Positions 11,186 to 24,474 of a stretch of 64,000 nucleotides of DNA are shown in pieces. A program made the position numbers and the translations under genes. Every line of letters begins with the position of its first letter. Position 1 is the stretch's first letter. Source of the DNA: Amaranthus tricolor (Eukaryota > Streptophyta > Magnoliopsida > Caryophyllales > Amaranthaceae); assembly GCF_026212465.1 (NCBI RefSeq), contig NC_080049.1:85001-149000 (forward strand), in the 5' to 3' direction. The notes below the pieces were generated by a model, which made no database searches, was not told the DNA's origin, and saw nothing but the letters and a program-made list of their open reading frames with translations.

Positions 11186-11510
11186 GTTACAAGATCCATA
11201 GTGTTATAAGAGATTTTTTTTGTTTTTATTATTATTGATAATTTCTTATCATTGGCTGAAATCGCAAAATTTGATATGTTATGATATTAAAAATTTTGTG
11301 AATATTGCGCATTAGTATAATTATTTAAAAATTTGATGGAAGCTTAGGGGTCGATTGACAAACTCAATTTTGTAATTCTACCAACTATTAGGACAAACCT
11401 CTTTATTTCTAAGAGGTTATATTAGCCTGAGTTTTGTTAACCTCGATAACGGTTGTAAAGTATTTATGTATATACCTTGTTTAATAAAATGCAGTATATC
11501 TGCCATCATG
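11186..11510. other. Junction between copia fragment and gypsy gag, 5' LTR not found
   Basis: This is where a 5' LTR and primer-binding site of the gypsy element should lie. I see neither a TGTAACACCC-type LTR start nor a Met-tRNA primer site, and no convincing match to the 3' LTR. The 5' LTR appears deleted or rearranged. Confidence 0.45.
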
Positions 11511-14500
11511 CCTCCATTCTTGAAAAGGCCCGGAACTAGAGGAGACTCTGACCGTGTGCTTCAAAACCTAGTGAAGGCCCTAGCAGGCGCAAGGAATCCC
11601 AGACAGAAATCCCTGAAAGAGAGGGCCTCATCGATTAGTAAGAGGATAGCCCAGAGTAAACCCTCGACCTACAGTGGGAAAGGAGAACCTTCTATGCTGG
11701 AAAACTGGCTTCGGGAATTCGACAAACTCTTTAGTGTGGTTAGATGCCCCGCGGAGTTCATGGGCGACCAGGCTGCGTTTTTTTGGTCGAAGACGCTGAC
11801 TACTGGTGGACACATAGTAAGACGAGGCTGATAGAGGAAAACGATGGTGAGTTAAGCTAGGAATGTTTTAAGGGAGCATTAAGGGATCAATTTTACTCGC
11901 CTCATGTGAGGAAAGACAAGTCAAACGAGTTTGCTAGGTTTGAAATAGGGAGTTTATCGGTGGATGAGTACTACCAGAAGTTTATGGAATACCTGAAGTT
12001 TCGCCTTGAGGATGTTCCAAAAAAAGCAAAGAAAATACAACGCTTTGAACTGGGTTTATCGTACGAGATTCAAAAACACATTGAGACCGATAGGTACGAT
12101 ACTTTAGACCAGTTATATAAGAGAGCAGCTCAGGTAGGAAATGTTATTAGGAAAGAGCAAGAGAAAATGGGTCATAGTGGGGACAAGAGAAAAGAGCCCA
12201 TGCTCCAAACTGCAATGAGTGGGGAGTAATCATGCTCAAAACCACTTTAAGAAACACAAAACCTTTGGGGGCTTTCAAGAAAAAGGGTATCATTCAGGAC
12301 AAACAAGTAAAAGTAGGGGAAGTTCGACATCTAAAGACAGGATACAAAAACCACTGTATGACCGCAATGGGAAGGAAAGAATTTATAACTGTAGGAGACG
12401 CCAGAAAAATCATCCAGGAAGAGATTGTCGGGGTGCATTAGTGGACTGTTCATATTGCGGTAAATCGGGTCATAGAATGTATGAGTGCTATACTCGATTG
12501 GGACAACAAGAGCCTCAAGGGAGAAATCACAGAGGTTATCAACAGCAACGCTTCGGCAATGGTCGGAGTGGCAATGACACTGGAAGTGGAAATCATAATG
12601 GTGGTGGTTTTGGTAGAAACCCTGGGGGTGCCACAAACCCTAGGTTTCAGATAAATTATTCCGGAATTTAGCAACCTCAACGGAATGCTAGGAATAAGAA
12701 TTTTTCTAAAAAACGAGGTAATCAAGGAGGTGCTACCACTGGCACTCAAAATAAAGGCAGACTTTCAGCAGTTAACGTTAGGGAAGCAACACAGATGTCT
12801 AATGTGGTCACGGGTACGTTTTGCATCAATTCAAAGTCTATTAAGGTTCTTGATGATTTTGGTGCATCGTACTCTTTCATTTCTAAGTCTAGAATTAGAG
12901 ACTCAGGATTGGAAAATCCAGAGAAAACATCTTTCTCAGTCGCTATTCCTTCCAGAAAGACCTTTCATTTTAATATGTTATTTTGTGAGGTGCCAGTCAA
13001 AATAGGAAAGAAAAAATTTCCAAGTGATTTATTTTCTTTGGAAATTGATGATCTAGACGTAATCCTTGGGATGGATTGTTGGGTAGATATAAGGCAGTGA
13101 TAGATTGTGAGGAGCAAACCGTAACACTAAGCGGACCCCGAGGAGAGAAAGTTAAATATAGGAAGCTTCCAAAGGGACCTAAGGAAAAAATTGTGTCGTC
13201 CTTAGAAGCAAGGAAACTAATCAAGCAGGGACAACCGTGGTTTTTGTGTAGTGTATGTAAGGTGGCGGTGCGGGAGGTTCGAATTGATGATATTCCTGTA
13301 GTGTGTGATTTCAAGGATGTATTTCCAGATGAACTTCCAGGCATGCCACCGAAAAGGGACGTGGACTTTTCAATTGATTTGGTTCCTGGGACAGGGCCAA
13401 TTTCAAAAGTCCCTTATCGGATGGCTCCAAAGGAAATGGAAGAATTGAAGGTGCAATTAGAAGAGTTGTTGGGAAAGGGTTATATAAGACCCATTGTCTC
13501 TCTCTGGGGAGCCCCGGTGTTGTTTGTGAGGAAAAAGGACGGAACGATGCGTTTCTGCATTGATTACAGAGAACTCAATAAAGTCATTGTTAAGAATAAA
13601 TACCCGTTACCATGGATTGATGATCTTTTTGATCAGTTGCAAGGGGTAGGAGTCTTTTCGAAGATTGATCTACGATCGGGATATCCTCGAGAAAGATATT
13701 AGTAAATCAGCTTTTCGAACCAAATATGGACACTTTGAGTTCACTGTGATGCCTTTTGGATTAACCAAGGCTCTCGACGCATTTATAGGGTTGATGAATA
13801 GATTTTTTAATGCGTATCTTGATAAGTGTGTAGTGGTGTTTATTGATGATATCTTGGTATATTCTAAGAGCCGTGAAGAGCATCAAGAGCATTTAAGGGT
13901 AGTCTTGCAAATTCTTCGAGAAAAATGAATTGTATGCTAAGTTCTCGAAGTGCAAGTTTTGGTTAGAACAAGTGGCTTTTCTGGGTCATCTTATTTCTAA
14001 AGAAGGGATTTCCGTCGATCCGGCAAAGGTAGAAGCCGTCCGAGTCTGGTCTACACCCCGGAATGTTACGGATATTCGGATTTTCTTGGGTTTAGCAGGA
14101 TGTTATCGTCATTTTGTGAAAGATTTTTCTCGTATTGCTCATCCGCTGATATCCCTGATGAAGAAGGAGAAGAAGTTCGTATGGACCGAGGAGTGTGAAA
14201 AGGCATTTCAATTGTTGAAGGAGAAGCTAACTACTGCTCCAGTGTTGACCCTACCTAATCCATCTTTGGAATAATCTGTTTACAGTGATGCTTCCAAGCA
14301 TGGGTTAGGTTGTGTTTTGATGCAAGATAATAAAGTAGTGGCATATGCTTCGCGCCAGTTGAAGACTCATGAGGTGAATTATCCGACGCATGACTTGTAA
14401 TTAGCGGTTGTGGATTTTGCGTTGAAAATCTGGCGTCATTATCTCTGTGGTGTAAAATGCAAGATCTTCACGAACCATAAGAGCTTGCAATTTTTGTTTA

Positions 14501-16228
14501 CTCAATCCGAATTAAATTTGCGCCAACGGCGTTGGTTGGAATTGATCAGTGATTATGACTTGGAGATTGATTATCATGAGGGTCGTGCAAATGTAGTCGC
14601 TGATGCTTTAAGCAGGAAATCGAGACACTAAGTTTCAGCGTTGATAACTTCTGAGGAGTTGAGTAAGGAGTTTGAGAAAATGAACTTAGAGATAATCCAA
14701 GAAGGGGAGTTGGAAGCCAGGTTGAGTGCATTGTCCATTCAACCCACATTCTTCGAAGAGATTGTGGCTAAGCAACTGGAAGATCCCAAGTTCATTAAGC
14801 TTTGGGAACAGGTCAGTGAAGGTAAGGCTGAAGGTTTTACAATTCATGAGGATGGTAGTCTCCGTTTTAAGGGACGATGGTGTGTACCAGATGGGTGTGA
14901 CTCTTTGAAGGAGAAATTATTGAACGAAGCTCATAATTCTAGATACTCAGTTCATCCTGATAAAGACAAGATGTATCAAGATTTGAAATGCATGTTTTGG
15001 TGGTCGGGTATGAAAAAGAATATTGCATAATTTGTTGCCAAGTGCTTAACGTGTCAAAAGGTTAAGAGTGAGCATAGGAGGCCAGCTGGGTTACTACAAC
15101 CTCTAGAAATTCGGGTGTGGAAGTGGGACGACATTTCCATGGATTTCGTGTTGGGATTACCACGAACAAGAGCTGGTAATGATACTCTTTGGGTTATCGT
15201 GGATAGACTTACTAAGTAGGCAAGGTTTATTCCAATGAATTATGAGTGGGATATGGATAGCTTGCTCGTGCTTATATTAAGTACGTGATCCCTTATCACG
15301 GGGTACCTCGAACTATTGTTTCCGATCGGGACACTCGATATTTGTCACATTTCTGAAAATCACTACAACAGGTATTAGGAACCACCCTCCTTCATAGTAC
15401 GTCTTTTCACCCAATGACCAATGGTCAAACAGAACGCGTCAACCAGATACTGAAGGACATGTTGCGAGCGATAGCCATGGAATGGCAAGGTTCATGGGAT
15501 GAACAGTTGGATCTGGTAGAGTTCTCTTATAATAACAATTATCAAGCTACGATTCAAATGGCTCCGTTTGAAGCACTTTACGGTCGTAAATGTCGTAGCC
15601 CTATGTGTTGGGAAGATTTTACTGAATCTGTCACCTTAGGACCTGACATGCTTGTTCAAATGTCTGAGCAACTAAAGTTAGTTCGGGAGAAAATGAAGGC
15701 GGCCCAGGATAGACAAAAATCGTACGCCGATCTCCGACGTCGGCCTGATGAATTTGAAGTGGGCGACAAGGTTTTACTTCGTGTGTCTCCAATGAAAGGA
15801 TTAGTTCGTTTTGGTGCTCGTGGAAAGTTAAGCCCACGTTTCATAGGTCCTTATGACATTGTGGAGAAAGTAGGGAAGTCAGCCTATCAGTTAGCATTGC
15901 CAAATGCTCTAGGTAAAGTGCACGACGTTTTTCACATTTTTCAGTTGAAGCGTTACGTCGCCGCCTCTTCTCATGTATTAGATCCAGAGACGTTAGAACT
16001 TGATGAGAGTCTAACCTATGAGGAACAGCCTGTTCGAATATTGGATAAAAAAAGTCTGTAGTACTTGTTGGAAGGATATCACTATGGTTAAAGTATTATG
16101 GTCCAATCATCGCTCACAAGAGGCAACCTGGGAGACAGAAGATTTCATGCGAGAGAAGTATCCTCACCTTTTCTCTCAGGTTAGTAAGTTACAGGGACGT
16201 AACTTTTTTAAAGGGGGTAGAAGGCGAT
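11511..16228 (+). pseudogene. Ty3/gypsy chromovirus gag-pol polyprotein, multiply broken
   Basis: Domains appear in the usual order. Gag starts MPPFLKRPGTRGDSD (11511). A CCHC knuckle reads CSYCGKSGHRMYEC (about 12448-12490). The protease box is DFGAS where DSGAS is normal (about 12853). Reverse transcriptase shows [12 protein letters not shown] (about 13550) and [10 protein letters not shown] (about 13840). RNase H is at about 14275-14600. The integrase zinc region is at about 14930-15060, the core has MTNGQTERVNQ (about 15411), and a C-terminal chromodomain-like stretch with VKVLWSNH and ATWETE lies at about 16030-16190. Frameshifts or stops occur near 11830, 12230, 12671, 13085, 13690, 13926, 14272, 14398, 14630, 15028 and 15217, and the integrase core is damaged. 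It resembles the Tekay/Del chromoviruses. Confidence 0.92.
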
Positions 16229-16391
16229 AGGATTTTCGCGCGATTTATGTTTTTGGGTTATTTTGTGTATGTGTGTATGGTGATTAATTTCATTTTACTT
16301 GTTTTGTAGTTATGTGTGAATTTATTTCGTGTTATGATAAAGTTATGATAAGTTGTGGTTTTGGGGTCAAAACCTTTTTAAGGGGGTAGTC
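16229..16391 (+). other. Gypsy 3' untranslated stretch and polypurine tract
   Basis: Short non-coding stretch after the chromodomain. Its end, TTTTTAAGGGGGTAGTC, directly precedes the LTR start TGTAACACCC, as expected for the plus-strand primer of reverse transcription. Confidence 0.65.
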
Positions 16392-18106
16392 TGTAACACC
16401 CTGATATTTTTTTTTCTCGATATTTTTTCCCCGATAAATTTAATAATTTACTAGTAATATTTTTTTTTATGTAAATATATTTTTTTTTTATTTATTATTG
16501 GGCTTGACCATGAGATTTCAATTCTTTTAGGCAATTAAAACTATTTTGGGTCCAAACCTTTTTTTTCTCTAACCCATCTTTATTTTCAAATTAAAAAAAA
16601 TAAAAAAGGGGAAATTGCAAGGTGTTGGCCGGCCCTATGGGGTCTTTTGGTGGTGTTTGTAACTCCCATTAGAGTAATAGAAAGATCAAGGCAATTATCT
16701 CATATAATTAATCTCTCATAATTTCTTAGTCACTTCTTACTTTGCATTCTTTCATTTCAAAAGTTCCAAGAAAATTCTCTAAAAAAAAAATTCCTCCTAG
16801 ACACACGCCTAATCTCATCATCCTCCATCACTTGGTGTTTCGTTCTTTTCCAAATTGTGAGTTTAATTCTCGATCTATTTTTTTCATTCTTAAGTTTTAA
16901 TTTAAAATTCTTTGATTATTATATGTTTGATCTTATAATTTATGATTAGTTTATGGTTTGAAAATTTATGTATGAATTTGTGATGTATTTTTTTTTATCT
17001 AAATTGATGTAGAATGTTTTAGGGTTTTTAGATATGCATATATGTGAAGAGTAGGGTTTGTTGTGTGATGGATGATTGTTAAGTTTATATATACATAAAA
17101 AAAAATGTTTATGTGGTGTGTTGTGTTTGGTGGGAAAAGAAATTTCTTTTATTGGCTAATATAAAGAATTATAAATTTTGCTAGAGAAATTTGAAAGAAA
17201 AAAACAAATATATTTGTGTAAAAAGAATTCTTGTTGAATGATGAATTTAATTTCAAGGATGGTCATGAGAATTATGTAAATTTTGGTCATTTAAATTTAT
17301 TAATAAATAAAGCATTGAAATTTATTTTTTAGATGAAATTTAACAAATCCCGTAGGATTAGAAAGATGGTGAAAAAAAGGTTTTTTGGGGGCACTTTTGA
17401 CTGAAAATAGGTTAAAAAAATACTTAGAGTACATTATAAATAATGAAAATTAGTACATGGGGGTTTTGACGCCTTCCAGACGCAACAGTGAAGTCGGAAT
17501 TTCAGTTTGACAGTGTTAACCTAATCTATTAAAAGAAATTTATTAAAAGAAAATCAGAAATTGCAACCGACGTATGGTAGGATATTATTTTGTTTTGTGA
17601 TTTGATGTTAGTGTTACAAGAGATGTTTTGCTGACGTGTACCTTTAATATATCTTAACGATCTTGTGATGATATTGTTTCCCTTTTCGAAGTTAATAACT
17701 AGCAGTGAGTTAAGTTGTAGGTTGGGAAATGAGGATTTTCACTTGGAAGAATGAAACAGATATAGTATGGAGAATTTTAATATGAACTTTTATTTAACTT
17801 TAAGAATGGATTTATGTTTAAGAGGTGACTTCGCTCTCGAGATGTAATAATTAGACTTTCATATCACTAAGTAGTTTATAATAACTCTAGTAGAACTCGA
17901 TCCGCAAGTTTTATTTTAAAAATCCGTTTTATCATGCCTTTATGACATCTTGGTTTAACTCAGGTACTACCCAATATTGTAACACCCCGAGATTTTCATG
18001 ACGTAATTATTTAATATTTTAATAGTTTTTAAAGATTTTACAATTATATTTAATTATTTCTGAATTAATTTAATAAATTTCTTGCATACATGAATTTAAA
18101 TGTTAA

Positions 18107-18269
<163 letters not shown>

Positions 18270-18423
18270 TATAGTTACGATTTCTTAAATAAAGAGGTTC
18301 GAACCAAAATGATTATTTTATTAAAATGTGTGAGCCCACGAAGGTGAGTCTCTTAGTTGGGTCTCGCAAGAAAATGAATCGAGATAAAAATAAATAAATA
18401 AATAAACCAAATAATAAATAAAC

Positions 18424-18485
<62 letters not shown>

Positions 18486-18486
18486 C

Positions 18487-18547
<61 letters not shown>
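18424..18547. repeat. (AAT)n microsatellite in two blocks
   Basis: Two runs of AAT/TAA triplets of about 60 bases each, separated by an AAACAT interruption near 18481-18487. The poly-Leu frame on the minus strand is an artefact. Confidence 0.97.
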
Positions 18548-18550
<3 letters not shown>

Positions 18551-20094
18551 GTATAAAAACCCGTGAAAACCCTAAATGCTTAAGAAGCCGTCACTCCCAT
18601 CCCCTCTCTTCTCTTCTCTCTTTCTCTCACTCCCTCCTCCCTCCCTGTGAGCAGCAGCCTCCATGAGCAGCAACAACAGGCGCGCCTCCCTCCACGAGCC
18701 ACAGCCGGCAGCACCAACCCGTTTCCCCTCCCACGAGCAGCAGCCCTGAACTTCTCCTACCCGCACACGCCAGCAGCACCACCACAAGGGTTGTGCCGCC
18801 TCTGTACACACCCCAGCCATATAAACCACCATCACAAGTCCCTTGCTTTCGCTCCCCTTCTCTAACTCTATAATTCTGAGCCATTTGTTCTTTGATTTCT
18901 AAGTATTTCTTTGATAAATTGATGTTTATTTGATTATTGAATTACTACTTTGAATAGTTGAAATGAGTATTGGTTAAAAATGTCATCTTTATCATGTCTA
19001 GGGCTCGATTTGGAGATGAAATTACTTATGGTGTGTGTGTTTGCTACATTTGGTAGTGAGATGGTTGATTGGAAAATTTTAAAAATATTTTTAAGGCTTA
19101 GTTTGGTTATCTATTGTTGTGATAAGTGATAGTTGGTAATGGTATGCTTGTAGTTGACTATGGAAGTGGTCTTGGTTCATAATTGGGAGTAATAGTTGTT
19201 AATTAGTGTTGTTTGATTGTTGTTAATCACAAGTAATTTTGTTACGTTGTTATTATAGCTACATCATGAGTATAGTGTCAACTTATCATTGATGGTTGCT
19301 AAAGTTACTTGTTACGATGTTTGATTATAGTTCTTTCTAACCTTTGAGAATGTAATAAATGATATTGCGATGTGATAACTTTAAGATTTGTCATTATCAT
19401 CATATTAGCACTATATTAACATCGTAAGATTCAAGTGTGATTTGTTATTTTTTTTGGTAACGTGAATCAATATTACTCAAATATGGTTGATGTAAAGAAA
19501 CGATTTACATAATCCTTTTATTCTTAAATTGATGGAAAGACTTATGTTGTTGTTGAGTCAATGATTATGATGGGCGTTGAATGAGATGTGTGTGTTAAAG
19601 AAATTGGAAACTTAGCTCAAGCGGATGATAGTGTTTACTTGGGCATTTAGGTTGTATGACAAAGTAGTTAAGAGAACTTATAAGTTCTATTCCTAACTTG
19701 AATAGGTTCCCAGTTTATAAGAGGAAAGTAGACCCTTAGTTGGGTGATTTTTGTAACTTGTGATTGTGCAGTGACGCTTGCAGGTACGTACACGCAGTAA
19801 TTAATTTTTATATTCATCGTTTCAAAGTATTATCAATATTAAATGATTATATGCATTGCATTAGATTTATAAATTGCCAGAAAGTAAACCATGCTAGTGA
19901 ATAGTCATAATAGTGATATAGGCAAGTAGAATAAAAGCCTTAGGAGACTATGAGAACAGATTTCTAAATAGTAGAGAACGCACCATGGTTGTGTGTGGTA
20001 TTGAAGTGATTTCCTACTTATTGAGCCTTGATTTATGATTAGTTGGCGTGACACAACTAGATTATGTCTGGTTGATTTAGTAGTCCCCTATATG

Positions 20095-20360
20095 AGGTCC
20101 GACGGGACCACCGTAAGGGGGTATGAGCATGCTTGGGTCACTGGGCGCCGGATGGCCGATACCGCCCCTTGACCGAGGTGTTACCATGTGGGCCTTGCAA
20201 ACCCTAATATGGTGGCCTATTCACTGGTTTAGTACCCCAGTGTGTTAGTTTTTCCCGAAGGTAGGACCCGAGAGGGTCAGCTGGAAGGGGCATGAGCTCA
20301 TACTTTGCCATGGGCGCCGGATGGCCGATAATACCCTTGGCCGTGTCACTATGCCATGAA
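20095..20360 (+). repeat. Imperfect GC-rich tandem duplication in the solo LTR
   Basis: Two copies about 169 bases apart share GGGCGCCGGATGGCCGATA (20143-20161 and 20312-20330) and flanking GAGCAT/GAGCTC and CCATG stretches. They are more GC-rich than the surroundings and lie downstream of the presumed transcription start of the LTR. Confidence 0.8.
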
Positions 20361-21259
20361 TAGAGAAAGGATCCACTACCTTTGAATATACTCGAGAGAA
20401 TATTAGTTTGAAAGAGAAATTATGAGTAAATAGAGGTGTTTAGATAGATGAGTAGACTCGTTATTGCCATACTATATCGTTTTCTTTAGTTTTGTTCAAT
20501 GACTTCAATTGTTACAAGTTCATTAATTACTGACGTGTATGTGTTTGTTGTTGTTTGCTCATGACTCTCTATGATGTTTCTGCTATGACACATCTGACTA
20601 TGGTCATTATGTTGAGCAGCAAGAGGATCATAGCTTGACATGACAGGTGTAGGAGCTTCTTTTGCTTTGCATTGGGGGAAAGAGCGGAGTACGGTCATTA
20701 CAATTGTGTACAAATTGTCTAATGCTTGTAGCTTCTATATTACTTGTACATTTTTCTTTTGGGATTGTATAATATCTTTTGTATGGAACCATGTGACTCC
20801 TTGTATGATCCATAGTTCCGCTGCGTAGTTTTTGGATGTACAGTAGTGAGAATACTCCTTTAGTATCCGTTAGATTGATGCGTTAACACTGGAACCACGA
20901 TCCTCGTTAGAGTTGATGATTTGAGAAGCCGACGATGATTCTTTCTGTCGTGACGTATTCTTGAAGGCATTAAAGGCCTTAGATTATTTTAGTTATGTTA
21001 TCCATTTATATATCCTTGTTACATCCTCAGTTTTCAGCAAAGATGCTGCCGAAATTTCCACTTACTCACCTTTTTAATTAATCTTTAGCATTATCATAAT
21101 TATTCTCCCTTTTCTTTTATGTAACACCCGAATTACCTCCCTTCCTTCACGATTTCTGGTTTCGTTTAAGGGGTCGGAAATTCAGGGGTGTTACACCAAT
21201 TTTATTAAAAAGGATCAAATTCTCTTTCGAATCGATCCGAGTTTTTTCGGGATGTTACA

Positions 21260-23459
21260 CACTACATTCTTAGGTCTAAAGGACGAGCTCACATGTTTTC
21301 CTTTGGCACAAGGATCACAAATTTCTTCTTTTTGATATTTAAGGGACGACAAACCTCTCACTAAGTCTTTTGATCATAAAGTATTAATCAATGAAAAGCA
21401 TGCATGACCAAGACATTTGTGCCAAAGAAGAGGGTCTTCTTCTATGACACTGAGACAAGTCAGATTTGATTTGGGAACAATGTTGATGTCCACTATATAA
21501 GTGTTCCCCTTATGAGTTAGAGTTACCTTTGTCACAGAACTGTGAAATACTTAGTAAATTATGCTTTAAATTCTCAACCAAAAATACATTAACAATTTAT
21601 GAGAACTTGACCTTCCGGCTTTTACTTTGGCTATGATTTCGTCTTTCATGTTGTCACCGAAAGTCATGGTTCCTCCATCATAGGTTTCTTGTGAAAGAAA
21701 TTTTGATTTATCACCTGTCATGTGCTGGGAACACCCACTGTTGAGATACCATGAGTTGTTCCCCCTCACTAAAACATGCAAAATATATTAGTTGTTAGAA
21801 TCACGAACCCAGCCTTCCTTGGGTTCCTTTTCGATCACACATGAATCAAATTTCTTAATTTAGATGCGCTCAACATAATTTTTGTTGGAATTAACATGTC
21901 GTTCCCTTTTGGCACATTGATATTTTAAGTTTCTAATGTTTCGACAAAAGGTACAAACTTTACTACTGGGTAAATCGACATAGACCTTATTCTTCTCTTT
22001 ATTCTTTTTGTAACCTAGGCCTTCAGTACTTTTTGTTCTAGCATCTAGAATCCATTTAGGTACTTCATTGATTTTCCCTTTTCCGCTTGAATTTAATTCA
22101 AGTTTCAGTTTTTCATTTTGGGCTTTACTGGATTCTAAATCAACTTTTAACTTATGAAAATTAGTACTGAAATCATGAATAGATATATCATTTAAATCCT
22201 TGTTTAAGCCTAGTAATTTATATTGAGTTAACTCAACATTAAGAATAATATTCTCTTGCTTTACCCTTTCCAATGTTTCCTTTAAAGTGATGTTTAGATC
22301 TAACAGATTAAAGAATTTATTTTTATCGGATCTAAAAGAATTTAGATAAGAAACATGGTCTTTACTAATTTTAAGGTCTTTCTCAATTTGGAAAACTTAG
22401 TAATATTTTCTTCTAATTTTTCCTGTGTCTCCACCAGTAACTTAATTAATTTATTTTTATCTAGACTCTTAAGTGTTTAGGATATGAACTAGAAGACATT
22501 ACCTCTTTTCCTTTACACTTCATAGTCTTGTTATCGTGTGAAGCCATGAGACACAAATTACCAGTTTCTTCTACGGGGTTCTCTGTCTCTTCTTCACTTT
22601 CGGATTCTCCCCACGCAGCAATCATAGCTTTGCGAAAGTCAGTTTTTCTAGGAGTTCCTTTCATAGGGTTGTCTTCCTATTTCCCTTTCCTTTCCCTTGC
22701 CTTTCTCAATTTTCCATGTTGGACAATCTTTGATGAAGTGGTCAGTACTTTCACACCAATGGCATCCATAGTCGGACTTGGTGTTTGATGGTTTCTTTTC
22801 TCTATCGTTTCTTTGATTTGCATATTTGCTATTCCTGAAGAATTTCTTAAACCTTCGCACCGAACATAGCAGCCTCCTCTTCATCATATTCTGACTCTTC
22901 ATGTTCATTCATTGCCAGAGCAATCCTTTGTTCCTGGAACTGTCCATTGTTCCCAGATGTAGTTCGTGAGTCATAAGGGAACCAACCAGCTCTTCCAAAT
23001 TGAATTTTGTGAAATCTTTTGATTTTTGGATGGCTATGACTTTGGCTCTTCAGCGTTCATCTTGAGGGAGACTACGTAGTATTTTCCTAACTTGTTCATC
23101 AGTAAGAATATTTTTTCCAAGATAGACAAGTTCATTAGTAATATTGGTGAACCTAGTAAACATCTCTTGGATGCTTTCTCTAGGTTTCATAACAAATCGT
23201 TCATATTTAGACATTAGTAAATCTATCTTTGAATATTTTACTTCACTAATACCCTCATGGGTAAATTTTAGCAGATCCTAAATCTTTGCAACCCATGACT
23301 CGGTTATGTTCATTTGGTCTAAGACCACTTAATGGAAAGAGCGTTCATTTTCATTTTTTGAAAATTTTCTTTTTCATATTCGGTTATAAGTTTTGGAATA
23401 ATTTCATTATTAGAGTTGTTGTTTGATTAATTTTTAAGCGTTTTTGCCATGTTTTACAG
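21260..23459 (-). mobile_element. Ty1/copia retrotransposon, right part (gag, protease, pre-integrase), inactive
   Basis: Minus-strand reading gives, in order: a gag UBN2-type region (KPRESIQEMFTRFTNITNEL, DEQVRKILRSLP and LEELVGSLMTHELHLGT, about 22940-23225); a CCHC knuckle (CHWCESTDHFIKDC, about 22730); a charged linker (21860-22273); a WYLNSGCSQHMTGD block (about 21720; normally WYLDSGCS) that overlaps the protease site; and a pre-integrase zinc region (LWHKCLGHA and GLSSLKYQKEEICDPCAKGK, about 21290-21440). Several stops and frameshifts are present. It is the upstream part of the same element as 10480-11185; the gypsy insertion falls between RPKNVV and TTSKLLEL. Confidence 0.88.
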
Positions 23460-24314
23460 AATTAAACGCAAACTTTCAAAGAGACAAACAAATTTTTACA
23501 TGGAAACCTTCTAGGACTAAATAGAAGGAAAAACCACGAGCTCCCGAGATTTCAAAACATTTCACTATATTTTAGACAATTAGTTACAATTACATAAAAC
23601 AATCACAACTAGGCCACCTTGAGGTTCTCTCTAAACTCAATTCTTTCACGCTTTCCTACGAAGCTCAAGCTTCCTCTATGAAGCTCTCTATCACCCCTAG
23701 ACTTCCCAAAGTCTAGTTACAAGAATTCTCTCAAAAACCCTTTTATAAAGGCCAAAACTTAAGGATAAAAATTAATTGAGTTGCACAAGAAATATTTCTA
23801 AGTTAATTGGCAATAAGGAGCTATGAAAATTTTGATACACAAAATTAATAAACGGTTAAAGCAAATCCTTTTATAAAGGAATAAGTCACATAGCTTTTTC
23901 AAAAAAATAACTACGCACTTCACTTCTAGATCCTAAAATAAATGAGGAATGGGTAAATATTTTTTCATAACTAAAAGCTACGGTTTCCTTGTTCTAAATA
24001 AGGCAATTTGAATTTTTCAACACAAAAACCTAATAAATCATGTCTTATTAAGTGGAGAAATTTAGATAGTGTGACGGTTACTTAAATATAATTAAAATCC
24101 TTTTGCCAATTAACTTTTTAACATAATTATGCTACTAATTAATCTTACCCATACAATCAACTAGAAAAACCAAAAATTACTTTATTCAGAATATTTCTGT
24201 TGACGCTGAACTTCCAGACTTGAATCCTAGGAACAATGCATTGTCTCTACTCATCAACACGAACTGTCAGACTATCAACTTAGGAACAGTAGACCTCCTG
24301 CCTACACTTTGACA
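23460..24314 (-). mobile_element. 5' LTR of the copia element
   Basis: Read on the minus strand, it begins TGTCAAAGTG at 24314 and has a TATA-like TTTATAAAAGGG (about 23740). A leader follows that contains GGTTTTTCCTTCTATTTAG and GGTTTCCATGTAAAAA, typical of plant copia R-U5 regions, just upstream of gag. The inner border is approximate because no canonical primer-binding site is visible. Confidence 0.6.
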
Positions 24315-24320
24315 TCCTAC

Positions 24321-24442
24321 TGTAACACCCCGACCCCTCGAACCGCTAGAGACTGTAGACTGACCCCATAAACCAACATAAGTCTTCCAAGTGCACTTTG
24401 GCCTCACTCGTGCGCACCTAGGAAAAATTTTCAGAGGTCACC
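24321..24442 (-). mobile_element. Cassandra-like TRIM fragment with a 5S-rRNA-like segment
   Basis: Read on the minus strand, it starts TGGGTGACCTC, as in the 3' third of plant 5S rRNA, and ends GGGGTCGGGGTGTTACA like an LTR terminus. Cassandra TRIMs carry 5S-like sequence in their LTRs. The fragment is cut within the 5S-like part exactly where the CACTA transposon begins; the missing half was not found on the other side. The copia LTR abuts its other end. The 5S match covered here is short, so the family name is an inference. Confidence 0.5.
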
Positions 24443-24474
24443 CACTAGTGGAAAAAAACGTATCTGCTGCGTGT

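Noticed and set aside
18353..18550. Poly-Leu reading frame on the minus strand
   Set aside because: Translation of an (AAT)n microsatellite, not a membrane protein.
18572..18884. Overlapping 60-90-codon frames on both strands
   Set aside because: They lie in the GC-richer leader of a solo LTR and show no known domain; opposite-strand frames are a composition effect.
24321..24442. 5S rRNA gene
   Set aside because: Only a short 5S-like piece is present, bounded by an LTR-type terminus and truncated by the CACTA element.
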